Below are positions 37,855 to 46,843 of a DNA stretch of 52,816 bases, piece after piece. A program made the translations under genes and the position numbers. Under the pieces are notes generated by a model. It made no database searches, was not told the DNA's origin, and saw only the letters and a program-made list of their open reading frames with translations. The DNA lies in IMG/VR virus record IMGVR_UViG_3300046517_000763, positions 1-52,816 of that record; one strand, 5' to 3'. How positions within the stretch are numbered: position 1 is the first letter of the stretch; the number at the start of each line of letters is the position of its first letter. The DNA comes from a virus.

Positions 37855-38728
37855 CAGAGCGGCGGCAATCGACATTGAACTGACGGATGGAACAGCCGTC
37901 CGCGCGGAGAATCTGCGCATAACGTTCAATGTCGAGAAGACGCGAGGCTCCGCCACAAATGCGATCAAAATGGGGGTTTATAATCTATCGAAGGACACTC
38001 GGGCCAAGATCAAGCAAAAGGATTCCTATGTCCGGCTCATGGCGGGCTACAACAAAGGCACAGGGCTTGAGCTGCTCTTTGCGGGGCACGCTCAATTCGT
38101 TCTGCATTCGCATCAACCGCCGGACGTCATAACGCAGCTCGAATGCCAGGACGGCGTGAAGGAGCTTCGAGAGACGCGCGTTAATCTTTCGTTCGGGCAA
38201 GGCGTGGCGGGCTCGAAAGTCATGGACGCCATCGCTGCGCAATTCGGCTTTCCGATCCTCAACAAACAAGCGATCAAGGGTAATTTCCCTAACGGCTTTT
38301 CCTATGTCGGTCCGGCCAGAGCAGCGCTCGACAAAGTGTCGAAGCGGTTCAACCTGGAATGGACGATCCAGAACGGCAATCTTGTGTTCGCGCCGCTCGA
38401 CGGAAACAATTCGCAACCGCCAGTTCCGCTATCTGTTGAGAGTGGGCTGATCGGCAACCCCTCGAAACTCTACTACACCGCGAGCCAGCTTGATGGATCT
38501 TTGAACGCGCATAAATCGCTCGGCAAAGCCAAGAAAGAGGCAGACATCGTTGCAACGGGATGGCGTGTGACTTCACTTCTTTTGCCCAAGGCATTGCCGA
38601 ATGGCCGCATAAGCATCGACGCGCTTGAGATTCCTGGGGGCAAGAGCTTCAGGATTGAATCGGTTAAGCATAGTGGCGACACGCGCGGACAAGATTGGTA
38701 TACGGATATCGACGTGGTGGAGCAATGA
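37841..38728 (+). CDS. Baseplate hub protein (gp27-like position)
   Basis: 295 residues from a TTG at 37841 (a GGGAG lies 12 bases upstream; no in-frame ATG precedes without entering the previous gene deeply). Beta-rich throughout: IDIELTDGTAVRAENLRITF NVEKTRGSATNAIKMGVYNL (in two runs), QPPDVITQLECQDGVKELRE, RFNLEWTIQNGNLVFAPLDG. Position between plug and spike defines it as the hub. No lysozyme-like insert is seen. Confidence 0.8.
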   Translation: MTQFDRAAAIDIELTDGTAVRAENLRITFNVEKTRGSATNAIKMGVYNLSKDTRAKIKQKDSYVRLMAGYNKGTGLELLFAGHAQFVLHSHQPPDVITQLECQDGVKELRETRVNLSFGQGVAGSKVMDAIAAQFGFPILNKQAIKGNFPNGFSYVGPARAALDKVSKRFNLEWTIQNGNLVFAPLDGNNSQPPVPLSVESGLIGNPSKLYYTASQLDGSLNAHKSLGKAKKEADIVATGWRVTSLLLPKALPNGRISIDALEIPGGKSFRIESVKHSGDTRGQDWYTDIDVVEQ

Positions 38729-39354
38729 CGACGCTAACCGAATTGCTCCACACTCATTTCGATCATCGCATGTTCTCGCTTAATTTCTGCTGCCCCGGCT
38801 TGATCGTTGATTACGATTTCGCCACCAAAAAGGCGACAGTGCAGCCCGCGCTACGATGGACTTACGCGAATGGCGCCGTTGACGATCCGCCTTTGATCTC
38901 TGGCGTCCCCGTGCAGTGCCCCCGCTCGGGTGGGGCAGAGTTTTCGTTCCCCGTGATCAAAGGCGACGCGGTGCTGCTCATCTTCACGGATAGGTCAATC
39001 GAGGAATATTTGGTTCAAGGCGGGCTGCGCACGCCAGGCGACCCCCGCTCGCACGACCTTAACGACGCTATTGCCCTACATGGCGTGCCCTACCCCTTCA
39101 ACGCCAAATCCCTTGCGGAGAATAACGACGACGTTCTGCTGATCTACGAGCAAAAGAAACTCCGCATGAAGAAGGGCGCGGGCTGGGAAATCGAGGGCGA
39201 CGTGAAGGGCACAGGGGACTGGTCCATCAAGGGCGACCTTGCCGTGGATGGCAACATAACTGCGACAGGGGATGTTAAGGCTGGTACAGTGAGCCTCAAG
39301 AACCACGTCCACACCGATCCGCAAGGCGGCAACACGGGAGCGCCGACACCGTAA
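38725..39354 (+). CDS. Baseplate spike protein (gpV / gp138-like)
   Basis: 209 residues. The N-terminal OB-fold region (CCPGLIVDYDFATKKATVQP, GVPVQCPRSGGAEFSFPVIK, GDAVLLIFTDRSIEEYLVQG) is Gp138/gpV-like. A repeating beta-helix end (KGTGDWSIKGDLAVDGNITA TGDVKAG in two runs) closes with NHVHTDPQGG; the His-x-His resembles the iron-binding tip of phage spikes (known for P2 gpV). It pierces the outer membrane. Confidence 0.88.
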   Translation: MTTLTELLHTHFDHRMFSLNFCCPGLIVDYDFATKKATVQPALRWTYANGAVDDPPLISGVPVQCPRSGGAEFSFPVIKGDAVLLIFTDRSIEEYLVQGGLRTPGDPRSHDLNDAIALHGVPYPFNAKSLAENNDDVLLIYEQKKLRMKKGAGWEIEGDVKGTGDWSIKGDLAVDGNITATGDVKAGTVSLKNHVHTDPQGGNTGAPTP

Positions 39355-39716
39355 TGGACCTTCTGCTCGATGCGCGCACACATGATTTGGTCATCCGCGA
39401 CGGCGATCTACAGCCTGCGCGCGGCCTTGATCTTATGCGTCAGCGGATCAAGCAAAGCCTGCTGTTCTTTTTCGGCGAGTGGTATCTCGACGTGACACAA
39501 GGCATACCGTATTTCACGGACATCCTCATTAAAGGCCCCGTCCGTTCCCACGTGGAAAGCCTTTTTAAGGCGACAATTCTAGGCGTTCCAAATGTCACTG
39601 AGTTGACGAATTTTGAACTGAATTACAACAACGTCGCGCGCTCTCTTACGGTCATTTTCTCGTGCCGCACTGACATCGGCGATCTGACTAACGTGTCCGT
39701 TCCGATCACGATCTAG
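39354..39716 (+). CDS. Baseplate wedge protein (gp25/gpW-like, DUF2634 type)
   Basis: 120 residues. DLVIRDGDLQPARGLDLMRQ RIKQSLLFFFGEWYLDVTQG (two runs) IPYF is the gp25-like signature (QrI...L.t..GEwflD...GipY). It links sheath to baseplate wedge. Starts at the last base of the spike stop (TAATG). Confidence 0.92.
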   Translation: MDLLLDARTHDLVIRDGDLQPARGLDLMRQRIKQSLLFFFGEWYLDVTQGIPYFTDILIKGPVRSHVESLFKATILGVPNVTELTNFELNYNNVARSLTVIFSCRTDIGDLTNVSVPITI

Positions 39717-39724
39717 GAAAAACT

Positions 39725-41146
39725 ATGGCGGGCCTTACTGCACTCGGGTTTGAAAGAAAGCGATTGCCCGAACTTAAAGCGGACATCGAATTGTCTTTGC
39801 AAACAGCGTTCGGCGCCGATATCGATTTGCGCCCAGAGTCATTCTTCGGGCAATTGATTGGAGTTTTTATCGACCCGCTATCGCTAGTCTTGGAAATGCA
39901 GGAGAATATCTATCTCGCCTATATTCCTGATTTCGCTACGGGCGTGCAGCTTGACGGCTTGGCCGCGCTTAGTGGCATCACGCGATTGCCTGCGATACGG
40001 ACGCAGGTCATCGGCACGCTTTACGGCACAGAGGGAACGGTTGTTCCGGGCTCCGCCGCACTGGACGGAACCCCCCTCGGATCATCAGCGCAAGCCGGAT
40101 CGTTCGTGTTTCAGCTTGTCGAAGACGCCACGATCACGCACGCCGCCTTGCTGGATTTTCAAGTGCAGGTCAGCGATCTTGAGGCTCTGACGAATTATAC
40201 CGTCACGATTAACAGCGTTGCGCATACATTCCATTCCGATACAACGCCTGCGCTTAATGAAATTCTCGCAGGGCTGCGCGATCTTATTCTTGCCGCAGGG
40301 TTCACGGCCTCGGTTGTTTCGACGTCGATCAAAGTCACGTCACCCAATGCGATGGACGTAACGCTTTCCGCAAACCTTGTTTTTACCCTGATCGGTTCGC
40401 CCGGCAATTTCGTCGCGGCGGCAACAGGTGCGCAGATGGTCGCGGCCGGCGCGCTCAATAAAGTCGTGTCGCTCGTGGATGGCTGGACGGCGGTATCGAA
40501 CCTCGTGGAAGGCATAACGGGGACTGCGGTCGAGACCGACATAGATTTCCGCGTCCGACGCAAAGCCTCAGTCTCGTTCCCCGCGACGGCGACGACCGAC
40601 GCGATCATGGCCCGCTTCACGAATGTGCCGGAAATAACCGCGTCCCTCGTGTTGCAGAACAACACCGAGCTTGCCGATCTCAATGGTGTGCCACCGCATT
40701 ATATTTGGGCCATTGTGCTTGGCGGTACCGACGATCAAGTCGCACAGATCATTTTCCAAACTTTGTCGGCGGGCATCGGCATGTTCGGCGCGACAACGGT
40801 AACCGTGAAAGGCGCCAATGGGCAAAGCTTCCCCGTCACCTTTGATCGCCCCACGGTGACAGACGTTTATCTTACGGCTTCGATTTCCAAGAATTCGAAA
40901 TACCCGAGCAGCGGTGACGCCGATATCGCAAGCGCGGTGTCCGCCTTTGTCGAATTCAACTACACCATCGGCGACGAGCTTCCTTTTACGCGGCTCTACA
41001 CACCGATCAACACAATCCCTGGGCACGAGGTCATGGATTTGCAGCTTGGGCTTTCGCCGGGCTCCCTTGCGCGCGTCAGCCTGCCCGCAGTGCCAAACGT
41101 CGTCTATCGTATCTCGACTTCACACGTTACGATCTTGAGCGTTTGA
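39725..41146 (+). CDS. Baseplate J-like protein
   Basis: 473 residues. FIDPLSLVLEMQENIYLAYI PDFATGVQLDGLAALSGITR (two runs), GTLYGTEGTVVPGSAAL, then the EGITGTAVETDIDFRVRRKA segment and repeated domain boundaries (TYTVTINSVAHTF-like middle inserts) are typical of gpJ/gp6 wedge proteins; the length is that of the larger J proteins with an inserted beta domain (about 140-260). Forms the outer wedge ring. Confidence 0.9.
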   Translation: MAGLTALGFERKRLPELKADIELSLQTAFGADIDLRPESFFGQLIGVFIDPLSLVLEMQENIYLAYIPDFATGVQLDGLAALSGITRLPAIRTQVIGTLYGTEGTVVPGSAALDGTPLGSSAQAGSFVFQLVEDATITHAALLDFQVQVSDLEALTNYTVTINSVAHTFHSDTTPALNEILAGLRDLILAAGFTASVVSTSIKVTSPNAMDVTLSANLVFTLIGSPGNFVAAATGAQMVAAGALNKVVSLVDGWTAVSNLVEGITGTAVETDIDFRVRRKASVSFPATATTDAIMARFTNVPEITASLVLQNNTELADLNGVPPHYIWAIVLGGTDDQVAQIIFQTLSAGIGMFGATTVTVKGANGQSFPVTFDRPTVTDVYLTASISKNSKYPSSGDADIASAVSAFVEFNYTIGDELPFTRLYTPINTIPGHEVMDLQLGLSPGSLARVSLPAVPNVVYRISTSHVTILSV

Positions 41147-41149
41147 ACC

Positions 41150-42544
41150 ATGACCAAGACAATCGGCAATAGCGCACTTTTAGATGCTTGGGCGGCGACG
41201 GGTACACGCATCACGCCAACCGATTCCGAATTGGATGCGGGGTGGGCTGTAGGGCAACAGCCCTCCGCCGAAGTCATGAATTTCTTGCAAGGGCTTCCTG
41301 CGGAAAAGATAAACCACATATTGCAGAACGGGATTCCCGTTTGGAACAACACGACGCCTTATGTCGTCAGCAGCTTTGCGCAATTCGGCGGGGTGCTTTA
41401 TCAATGCGTTCTCGCCCACACAAATCACCAGCCGCCTAACGTCACGTATTGGTCCGTGTTTTCGCCGGGCGGTGGGGGCGGTGGTGGAACGGTAGGCCCG
41501 GCCGGCGGCGGCGTTTCTATCCCTTACGTTTTCGACACGACAACGACCGACGCTGACCCAGGCAACGGCAAGCTGCGCTTGTCGAGCGCGACGCAGAACA
41601 CGTCAACCGTGATCCGCGCGGATCTTCTCGACGCAAACACGGCGGATTGGTCGAGCGTGCTGGCCACCCTCGCCGATTCCACAAACACGATCAAAGGCCA
41701 CATTCGCCTTTTCAACACGGCGGACCCTACGAAATGGCTTGTGTTTTCGGTGAGCGCCGTTGCAGCGCCGACAGGCTATAAAAATATCACAGTCGCGATT
41801 GTGGGTTCGTCTTCGGCCAACCCCTTCGCCAACGCCGACGCCCTTACCTTGTCTTTCACCCGCGCGGGCGACGTCGGATCGAACGGCTCGGCGGGCTCGT
41901 CAGGCGCCAACGGCTCTAACTTCCTCGTCGGCTCTGGCGCGCCTGCGGGCGGCACGGGCGCCAATGGGGACTACTACCTCGACAACGCCGACGCGGGCTT
42001 GCTGTACGGCCCCAAGGCTGCGGGGGCATGGCCTGCGGGGGTTATCCTTCGGCGCATGGCGCCGCGCATCATGCGGCCCGGTATGGCCGATTCCCCCGCG
42101 ACCAATTACGGCCGCTTCGGGGTCCGCAACGCGCATCCCTTCCTTGCGTATGACGGTACGACCCAAGAGACGAGCTTTTGGGAAGACTACATGCCCCTCG
42201 ATTATCACGGGGGCAATCTCATCGTTGATGTCTACTGGATGGCGGCGAGCGCGACCACGGGCGGCGCTGTGTTCGACGCCACGTTCGAACGCCTTGCATC
42301 GGGCGGGCAGGACGAGGATTCAGACGGTTTCGCTACGGCGCAGCAATGCGCCTCAGTGACGACCAACGCGGCGTCGGGCGTGCTGGCCAAATCGACGGTG
42401 ACGTGCACCGTTGGCGCAGCCGGAACGTCGAGCATCGCAGCGGGCGACCCATTCCGGCTTAGGTTGCGCCGCGTTCCGGCCGATGCCGGCGACACGATCA
42501 CGACCGACGTGCAGGTGACGCGCGTCGTAGTGCGGGAGGCATAA
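41150..42544 (+). CDS. Tail fibre protein 1
   Basis: 464 residues. The first about 110 residues (MTKTIGNSALLDAWAATGTR, GWAVGQQPSAEVMNFLQGL, INHILQNGIPVWNNTTPYVV, QFGGVLYQCVLAH) are shared with fibre 2 at 43904 and should be the baseplate-attachment domain. A glycine run (PGGGGGGGTVGPAGGG) and a short Gly/Ser/Asn collagen-like linker (about 243-256) follow, and the C-terminal 200 residues form a beta-rich binding head. Host recognition. Confidence 0.85.
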   Translation: MTKTIGNSALLDAWAATGTRITPTDSELDAGWAVGQQPSAEVMNFLQGLPAEKINHILQNGIPVWNNTTPYVVSSFAQFGGVLYQCVLAHTNHQPPNVTYWSVFSPGGGGGGGTVGPAGGGVSIPYVFDTTTTDADPGNGKLRLSSATQNTSTVIRADLLDANTADWSSVLATLADSTNTIKGHIRLFNTADPTKWLVFSVSAVAAPTGYKNITVAIVGSSSANPFANADALTLSFTRAGDVGSNGSAGSSGANGSNFLVGSGAPAGGTGANGDYYLDNADAGLLYGPKAAGAWPAGVILRRMAPRIMRPGMADSPATNYGRFGVRNAHPFLAYDGTTQETSFWEDYMPLDYHGGNLIVDVYWMAASATTGGAVFDATFERLASGGQDEDSDGFATAQQCASVTTNAASGVLAKSTVTCTVGAAGTSSIAAGDPFRLRLRRVPADAGDTITTDVQVTRVVVREA

Positions 42545-43188
42545 TGGCCTATAATTTCGCGGTTGCGCATATCGCTAAGACGCTATCAGGGCTCGCGCTC
42601 CCGCTCTCGCTTGCCTGCAAAGTGCGCATGACGAATTCGGCGGACGGCTTGGTACATGGAATTCTCAAAGTAGGAGATTTGACGGGCGCCACGAGCCAAG
42701 AGAAATATCACGGGCTTACACTCAACTCGACGGCTCATCTTGTGGCGGAATCGTCGGACGCGAGCAATTGGGTTCAATCGACTTCGGCCGCTGCGATTGC
42801 CGATTCCAATTGGCACCATATCGGCGGCGCCTTCGCGTCAGCCGCGAGCCGCACAGCCTATCTTGACGGCGTGGCCGCGACGGTTGACACAAATTCGCGA
42901 ACCCCGCCAATCAATGAAGGCGTCATCGGTTCCAATTTCAACAATAACGGCACGTTCAACCAGAACACCGGGCATTCCGTAGAGTGGGCGGCGTGCTGGA
43001 ACATCGCACTCGCCGCTAAGGATTTTGCGTCGATGTCTGCGGGCCTACCGCCCTATAAGGTGCGCCCGGACGCTCTCGTGTTCTGCGTCAAGCTCTATGA
43101 CGGAATGCAGGGGATGCTGGGTTCGCCCTGGACAAACACGAGTGCGACACAGGTAAGCGGCGCTCCGGTGTATGAGGTTGCGGCATGA
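42544..43188 (+). CDS. LamG/concanavalin-like lectin, fibre-associated
   Basis: 214 residues. SNWHHIGGAFASAASRTAYL DGVAATVDTNSRTPP (two runs) and VEWAACWNIALAAKDFASMS follow the LamG/pentraxin signature (W.hva....s....lYvdG; .a.v.....aLs...i..l). Probably binds host surface glycans as part of the fibre tip. One-base overlap with fibre 1 suggests stoichiometric expression. The N-terminus is echoed by the fragment at 5877-6059. Confidence 0.8.
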   Translation: MAYNFAVAHIAKTLSGLALPLSLACKVRMTNSADGLVHGILKVGDLTGATSQEKYHGLTLNSTAHLVAESSDASNWVQSTSAAAIADSNWHHIGGAFASAASRTAYLDGVAATVDTNSRTPPINEGVIGSNFNNNGTFNQNTGHSVEWAACWNIALAAKDFASMSAGLPPYKVRPDALVFCVKLYDGMQGMLGSPWTNTSATQVSGAPVYEVAA

Positions 43189-43898
43189 CCGACCGCGTTG
43201 AAGAGGCCATCGGCCTTCTCATCCAGCAATACAAGGCGAAGCCGAACATTGCTTCGTTGATCGGCGCGCTGACGTCGCCCATGAACGAAATCGAGGGGGT
43301 ATCGAACGATCTGCTTTTGAAGCGGCTGCTTGACACGGCCGAAGGCGCGCAGCTTGACGTCATTGGCAAAATAGTCGTGCTTGATCGGCCATTCATCGAT
43401 ACCGCGATAGACGATACGTTCCAGCTTAGCTCGGTCTTCGATATGGATTCGGCATTCGATCCCATCATTGACAATTTCAAAGGGCTTTCAAGCCTTACAC
43501 GCCCGGACCTTGGCGGGCGCCTATTGCAATTCGAAACGGGGTCTTTATCACTCGCCGACGACGAGCTTTACCGCCGGTATCTCAAAGCGAAGATCATCCG
43601 CAACAACACAGACGGCACGATACCTACGCTCATCCGCTATTTCAATTTCGTGTTCGACGCGACAGTGACGATCTCCAATCACGTCGGGTTCATCGTGGTC
43701 ACGATCAACAAAGCGGTCTCGTTCCGCGAGACAGAGCTTGCGACGACGGCCGTCCCCGTCGCTGCGGGGGTGCGCGTCGATGCCATTTATTTTGCGCCGG
43801 GCCTTGGCCCCTTCGGCTTCGCAGGCAATGATGTAAACTCAGGGTTCGGGCAATACGGACAGCCGCAAACCGGCGCCGGATTCTCTAGCGTGGTTTAG
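43185..43898 (+). CDS. Baseplate/tail protein I-like (DUF2612)
   Basis: 237 residues. LIQQYKAKPNIASLIGALTS, the central EGAQLDVIGKIVVLDRPFID, DDELYRRYLKAKIIRNNTDG TIPTLIRYFNFVF (two runs) match the DUF2612 family, which occupies the gpI place after gpJ. Usually it lies directly after J; here fibre 1 and the lectin are inserted between them. Confidence 0.88.
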   Translation: MTDRVEEAIGLLIQQYKAKPNIASLIGALTSPMNEIEGVSNDLLLKRLLDTAEGAQLDVIGKIVVLDRPFIDTAIDDTFQLSSVFDMDSAFDPIIDNFKGLSSLTRPDLGGRLLQFETGSLSLADDELYRRYLKAKIIRNNTDGTIPTLIRYFNFVFDATVTISNHVGFIVVTINKAVSFRETELATTAVPVAAGVRVDAIYFAPGLGPFGFAGNDVNSGFGQYGQPQTGAGFSSVV

Positions 43899-43903
43899 GA
43901 CAC

Positions 43904-45082
43904 ATGACAAAAGACATTGGGACATCCGCGCTAATCGACGCATGGGCGCACTCCGGCTCAATCGCCGAACCCTCGCCGACGAAAAAGGATCTTGGCTGGG
44001 TCTCGGGCGAACGTCCACCCGCTGAATATCTGAATTGGAATTTCAACACCCTCGCCCTCGCAGTGAATGGCATCCTGCGGCGGGGCGTGCCGGATTGGGA
44101 CGCCGGCACGCAATACGTCGCGGGCGATCTGGCCAAGCGAAGCGGCGTCGTGTACGCCGCGGCGTTCGGCAACATCAACTCCACGCCCCCCTCGGTCAAT
44201 TGGGCGCGCACTCTTGGCGCGGAGCCGGCCGGCAACATCGCCGTGGACCTTGTGATGCGAGGGGCGAAGCTCGCGCGCGACGTGGTGGCCAGCGTCGCCA
44301 GCGCATCAAGCATCGATTTGTCGGGCGTGCATGGTGACGTGTTCAACGTCACGGGAAACGTTGGAATCGCAGCGTTTGCCAATGGCGTAAAGGGGCAGCT
44401 TTTCATCGTGCGGTTTAGCGGTGCTCCGCTCTTGACGCATGACGCAACGGTGCTCCGTTGCCCCTCGAATGCTTCGATTCAGGTTGCGGCCGGCGACCGA
44501 ATGGACTTGCTCGTCTACGACGATAGCGGGCATTGTGAGATTGTGAATTACACCAGAGCAAACGGGCAGCCGCTTTTGTTGCCGACGATTGTTCCGGCCG
44601 GAACGTTTTTCCCCTTCGCGGGAGGAACGCTACCCGGCAATTATCTTTGGTGCGACGGCGCAAGCTATTTGCGTTCGACCTATCCGCTATTGTTCACGGC
44701 TATCTCTACGAATTGGGGCGCCGCCGACGGCACACATTTCAACGTCCCCGATCTGCGCGGCATTTTCCTTCGGGGCTTCAATAACGGCGTGACAAGTGAC
44801 CCCGATGCGTCAACCAGAATCGGAAAAGTCGGCGGCGCAACAGGCGACAATATCGGCTCGTATCAGAACGATAAAGTCGTAGACCACACACACCTGCTCG
44901 ACAAAGAAGACGTCAACGTGCCGTCCACTTCTACCGGCTCGCATCAGACTGTCGCGGACGCGCGCGGCGCTGGAACGGGCGGCGCATATGAGCCACTAGC
45001 GACCGGGGGCATAGCCGGCGGAGGCGGCGCAGAAACACGCCCGAAAAACGCGCAAGCGCCGTACATCATCAGGTATCAGTGA
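43904..45082 (+). CDS. Tail fibre protein 2 with collar domain
   Basis: 392 residues. The N-terminal about 110 residues (MTKDIGTSALIDAWAHSGSI, GWVSGERPPAEYLNWNFNTL, LRRGVPDWDAGTQYVAGDLA, RSGVVYAAAF) are homologous to fibre 1. The C-terminus has the phage tail-collar domain (PAGTFFPFAGGTLPGNYLWC DGASYLRSTYPLLFTAI in two runs, FNVPDLRGIFLRGFN), then a His-containing tip region (DHTHLL) ending in PYIIRYQ, as in short T4-type fibres. Receptor binding or fibre folding. Confidence 0.9.
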   Translation: MTKDIGTSALIDAWAHSGSIAEPSPTKKDLGWVSGERPPAEYLNWNFNTLALAVNGILRRGVPDWDAGTQYVAGDLAKRSGVVYAAAFGNINSTPPSVNWARTLGAEPAGNIAVDLVMRGAKLARDVVASVASASSIDLSGVHGDVFNVTGNVGIAAFANGVKGQLFIVRFSGAPLLTHDATVLRCPSNASIQVAAGDRMDLLVYDDSGHCEIVNYTRANGQPLLLPTIVPAGTFFPFAGGTLPGNYLWCDGASYLRSTYPLLFTAISTNWGAADGTHFNVPDLRGIFLRGFNNGVTSDPDASTRIGKVGGATGDNIGSYQNDKVVDHTHLLDKEDVNVPSTSTGSHQTVADARGAGTGGAYEPLATGGIAGGGGAETRPKNAQAPYIIRYQ

Positions 45083-45084
45083 CA

Positions 45085-45426
45085 ATGGCAGACGACCGAG
45101 AAACCGAAACGAAAAAGGACGGGCACCGATTGACGGTTGACCTAACTTTGCCGATTCCGCTTCTCTTCGCCGTATTGCTTCAGACATGCGCGATTGTCTG
45201 GTGGGCTTCGAGTCTCAATGTTCGGATGCAAGAGCAGGAACGTAGCGCGGCTTTTGAGCAAGGTGAGATTAACAGCACAGTCACAGCATTAAACTCGCTG
45301 ACGAAAGATCTTATAGCGATTCAAGAACGGCAAAACTTCGTCATCAAAACACTGGACGATATACAGCAGCGAACGAATAGAAACGGCGATTTGCTGGAGC
45401 AGCACACAGACGGGAACCGGAAATGA
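45085..45426 (+). CDS. Single-pass membrane protein with coiled coil, lysis module candidate (113 aa)
   Basis: A charged N-terminus (MADDRETETKKDGHRLTVDL), one membrane helix (about 23-45, PIPLLFAVLLQTCAIVWWAS) and a C-terminal coiled coil (SSLNVRMQEQERSAAFEQGE onward). Could be an i-spanin or holin accessory. ATG 45085 is preferred; a GTG at 45079 overlaps the fibre stop. Same architecture type, in reverse order, as the 23224 protein. Confidence 0.65.
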   Translation: MADDRETETKKDGHRLTVDLTLPIPLLFAVLLQTCAIVWWASSLNVRMQEQERSAAFEQGEINSTVTALNSLTKDLIAIQERQNFVIKTLDDIQQRTNRNGDLLEQHTDGNRK

Positions 45427-45881
45427 ACATCGATCTTACGCCTTTCTACAATCAGGCCCTCGCGCTCATCATTCCGGCTTTGGTGTCCGCCATCGGCGGC
45501 TTTCTCGTGTGGGCGCTCAACGCCGCACGGCGATGGATGGAAGCCGAATCAGCCAAGCTCCAGAAGCAGGGGTTCAACGCCGACATTCTCAGCGCCATCG
45601 ATTTCGCCGTGGAAGTGGCGAAGCGTGGCGGTTCTGATCTCAACGACCCCGAGACTCGCACCCATGTCGCGGCCGTGGCGGAAAACTATTTGCAACAGGC
45701 GATCCCCGGCAAATTGAAAACACTCAAGGTGAACCAGCAATGGCTCGCCAACATCATCACGGCGCGTTTCAACTCCCCCTCGTCGGCGATCCCGGCTTTG
45801 CCGAGCGCCCCGCAGCCTGATACAGTGCCGCCGCAGCCGTGGGTGGGAGCGCCTAAGAGCGAACCCCCCGCGCAGCCTTAA
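45423..45881 (+). CDS. Putative holin (LLH-like, one membrane segment)
   Basis: 152 residues. The N-terminal helix (YNQALALIIPALVSAIGGFL VWALN in two runs) is the only membrane segment, followed by an amphipathic helical domain (RWMEAESAKLQKQGFNADIL) and a proline-rich tail. This arrangement resembles the LL-H holin family; position in the small-membrane-gene cluster behind the fibres supports a lysis role. Not proven. Confidence 0.6.
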   Translation: MNIDLTPFYNQALALIIPALVSAIGGFLVWALNAARRWMEAESAKLQKQGFNADILSAIDFAVEVAKRGGSDLNDPETRTHVAAVAENYLQQAIPGKLKTLKVNQQWLANIITARFNSPSSAIPALPSAPQPDTVPPQPWVGAPKSEPPAQP

Positions 45882-45892
45882 AGGAGCCCGTC

Positions 45893-46276
45893 ATGCGCCG
45901 TTACGTCTTCCTCCTGCTTCTCATCCCCCTTACAGCGTGTGCCTGGGTGCAATCGACCCTCGGGTTAAGCCCTCAGACGATCACGCCGAACCAAGCGCTC
46001 TACGCTATCGAGGGGGGTTATGGCGGCGTGGTGGCCGCAACCCTCGCCTATGCCCAGGAGCCGAAATGCGGCGTGGTCCATGTCAATTGCCATGATCCAG
46101 CGGTGCTCGCCAAAGCCGCTACACTGGAGCACCAAACGAGCACGGCTATCGACGCGGCGAAGCTCGCCGTTGCGGCTAACCCGAGCGGAAGCGGCGTGGC
46201 CGGCGCCATCGCCACGGCCAATTCGGCGTTGACGGCTTTGGTGACGTTCCTCACGACGCAGGGGATTGTGAAATGA
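45893..46276 (+). CDS. Lipoprotein, possible o-spanin-like lysis protein (127 aa)
   Basis: MRRYVFLLLLIPLTACAW is a clear lipoprotein signal peptide with lipobox LTAC and lipidation at Cys16. The mature part is Ala/Thr-rich and helical, with two cysteines in EPKCGVVHVNCHDPA. It would be exported and anchored in a membrane. Lysis (outer-membrane spanin) or superinfection-related roles are possible. GGAG precedes the ATG. Confidence 0.75.
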   Translation: MRRYVFLLLLIPLTACAWVQSTLGLSPQTITPNQALYAIEGGYGGVVAATLAYAQEPKCGVVHVNCHDPAVLAKAATLEHQTSTAIDAAKLAVAANPSGSGVAGAIATANSALTALVTFLTTQGIVK

Positions 46277-46497
46277 GCATTGCTTTAATTCTCGAAATCA
46301 TAAATGGCCTCATGGCAGCGGGCTCGTTCGCCGTGGACGTGTTCGACAAATGGATTGCGATTCGCGATTCACTCGTCAAAATGCAAGCGGCCGGCCGCGA
46401 CCCAACGGCAGATGAATGGGCGGCGCTCGACACGCAAATCCGCGATCAGCTCTCGCAGATCGACGCCATAGTGAAGGTCGATGCAGGAACGCCCTAA
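46273..46497 (+). CDS. Small protein with hydrophobic N-terminus (74 aa)
   Basis: MSIALILEIINGLMAAGSFA VDVFDKWIAI (two runs), then an acidic, helical end (DEWAALDTQIRDQLSQIDAI). Weak membrane segment or amphipathic helix at the start. ATGA overlap with the lipoprotein gene. Function unknown; part of the terminal late cluster. Confidence 0.65.
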   Translation: MSIALILEIINGLMAAGSFAVDVFDKWIAIRDSLVKMQAAGRDPTADEWAALDTQIRDQLSQIDAIVKVDAGTP

Positions 46498-46759
46498 ACG
46501 GACATTCCGCTTTTTTGCTCGCACGAGACGCGAACGATTGGCGCTCGCGGAATTGAGAAGGATAGATAAATTGACTCAGGCCGCAACCGACTTAGCCGCC
46601 GCCATCAACAACTTTGTTGCAGCGGTGCCCGCCATCGTCGCCGCGCTTAAAAGCACGGGGACGCCCGATTCGGAATTGACGCCGCTTACAACGGCGATCA
46701 CGACGGCGCTTAGCGAAATTCAGGCCGCACTTCCTCCAGCCGTAACGCCCCCCGCGTAA
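46481..46759 (+). CDS. Small late protein (62 or 92 aa)
   Basis: Two starts are possible: ATG 46481 (overlaps the previous gene by 17 bases; gives a strongly basic N-terminus, RPKRTFRFFARTRRERLALA) or TTG 46571 with GAGAAGGAT upstream, giving TQAATDLAAAINNFVAAVPA and on, a pattern I know from small phage proteins. The core is Ala/Thr-rich and helical with a proline end. Last gene of the rightward block, just before the terminator. Confidence 0.6.
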   Translation: MQERPKRTFRFFARTRRERLALAELRRIDKLTQAATDLAAAINNFVAAVPAIVAALKSTGTPDSELTPLTTAITTALSEIQAALPPAVTPPA

Positions 46760-46804
46760 GCTGGCGGACAAATCTCGCTGGGCTCCCTCGCTGCGGGATT
46801 TTCA

Positions 46805-46839
46805 CCCCTCGAATTCGCTGCTACGATTCGAGGGGTTTT
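46805..46839 (+). terminator. Intrinsic terminator of the late block
   Basis: CCCCTCGAAT (46805-46814) and ATTCGAGGGG (46826-46835) form a perfect 10-bp stem with an 11-base loop, followed by TTTTC. It faces rightward and lies between the convergent late block and the leftward HNH gene (stop at 46844). On the other strand there is no U-tract, so leftward transcripts may rely on another signal. Confidence 0.85.
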
Positions 46840-46843
46840 CTAT

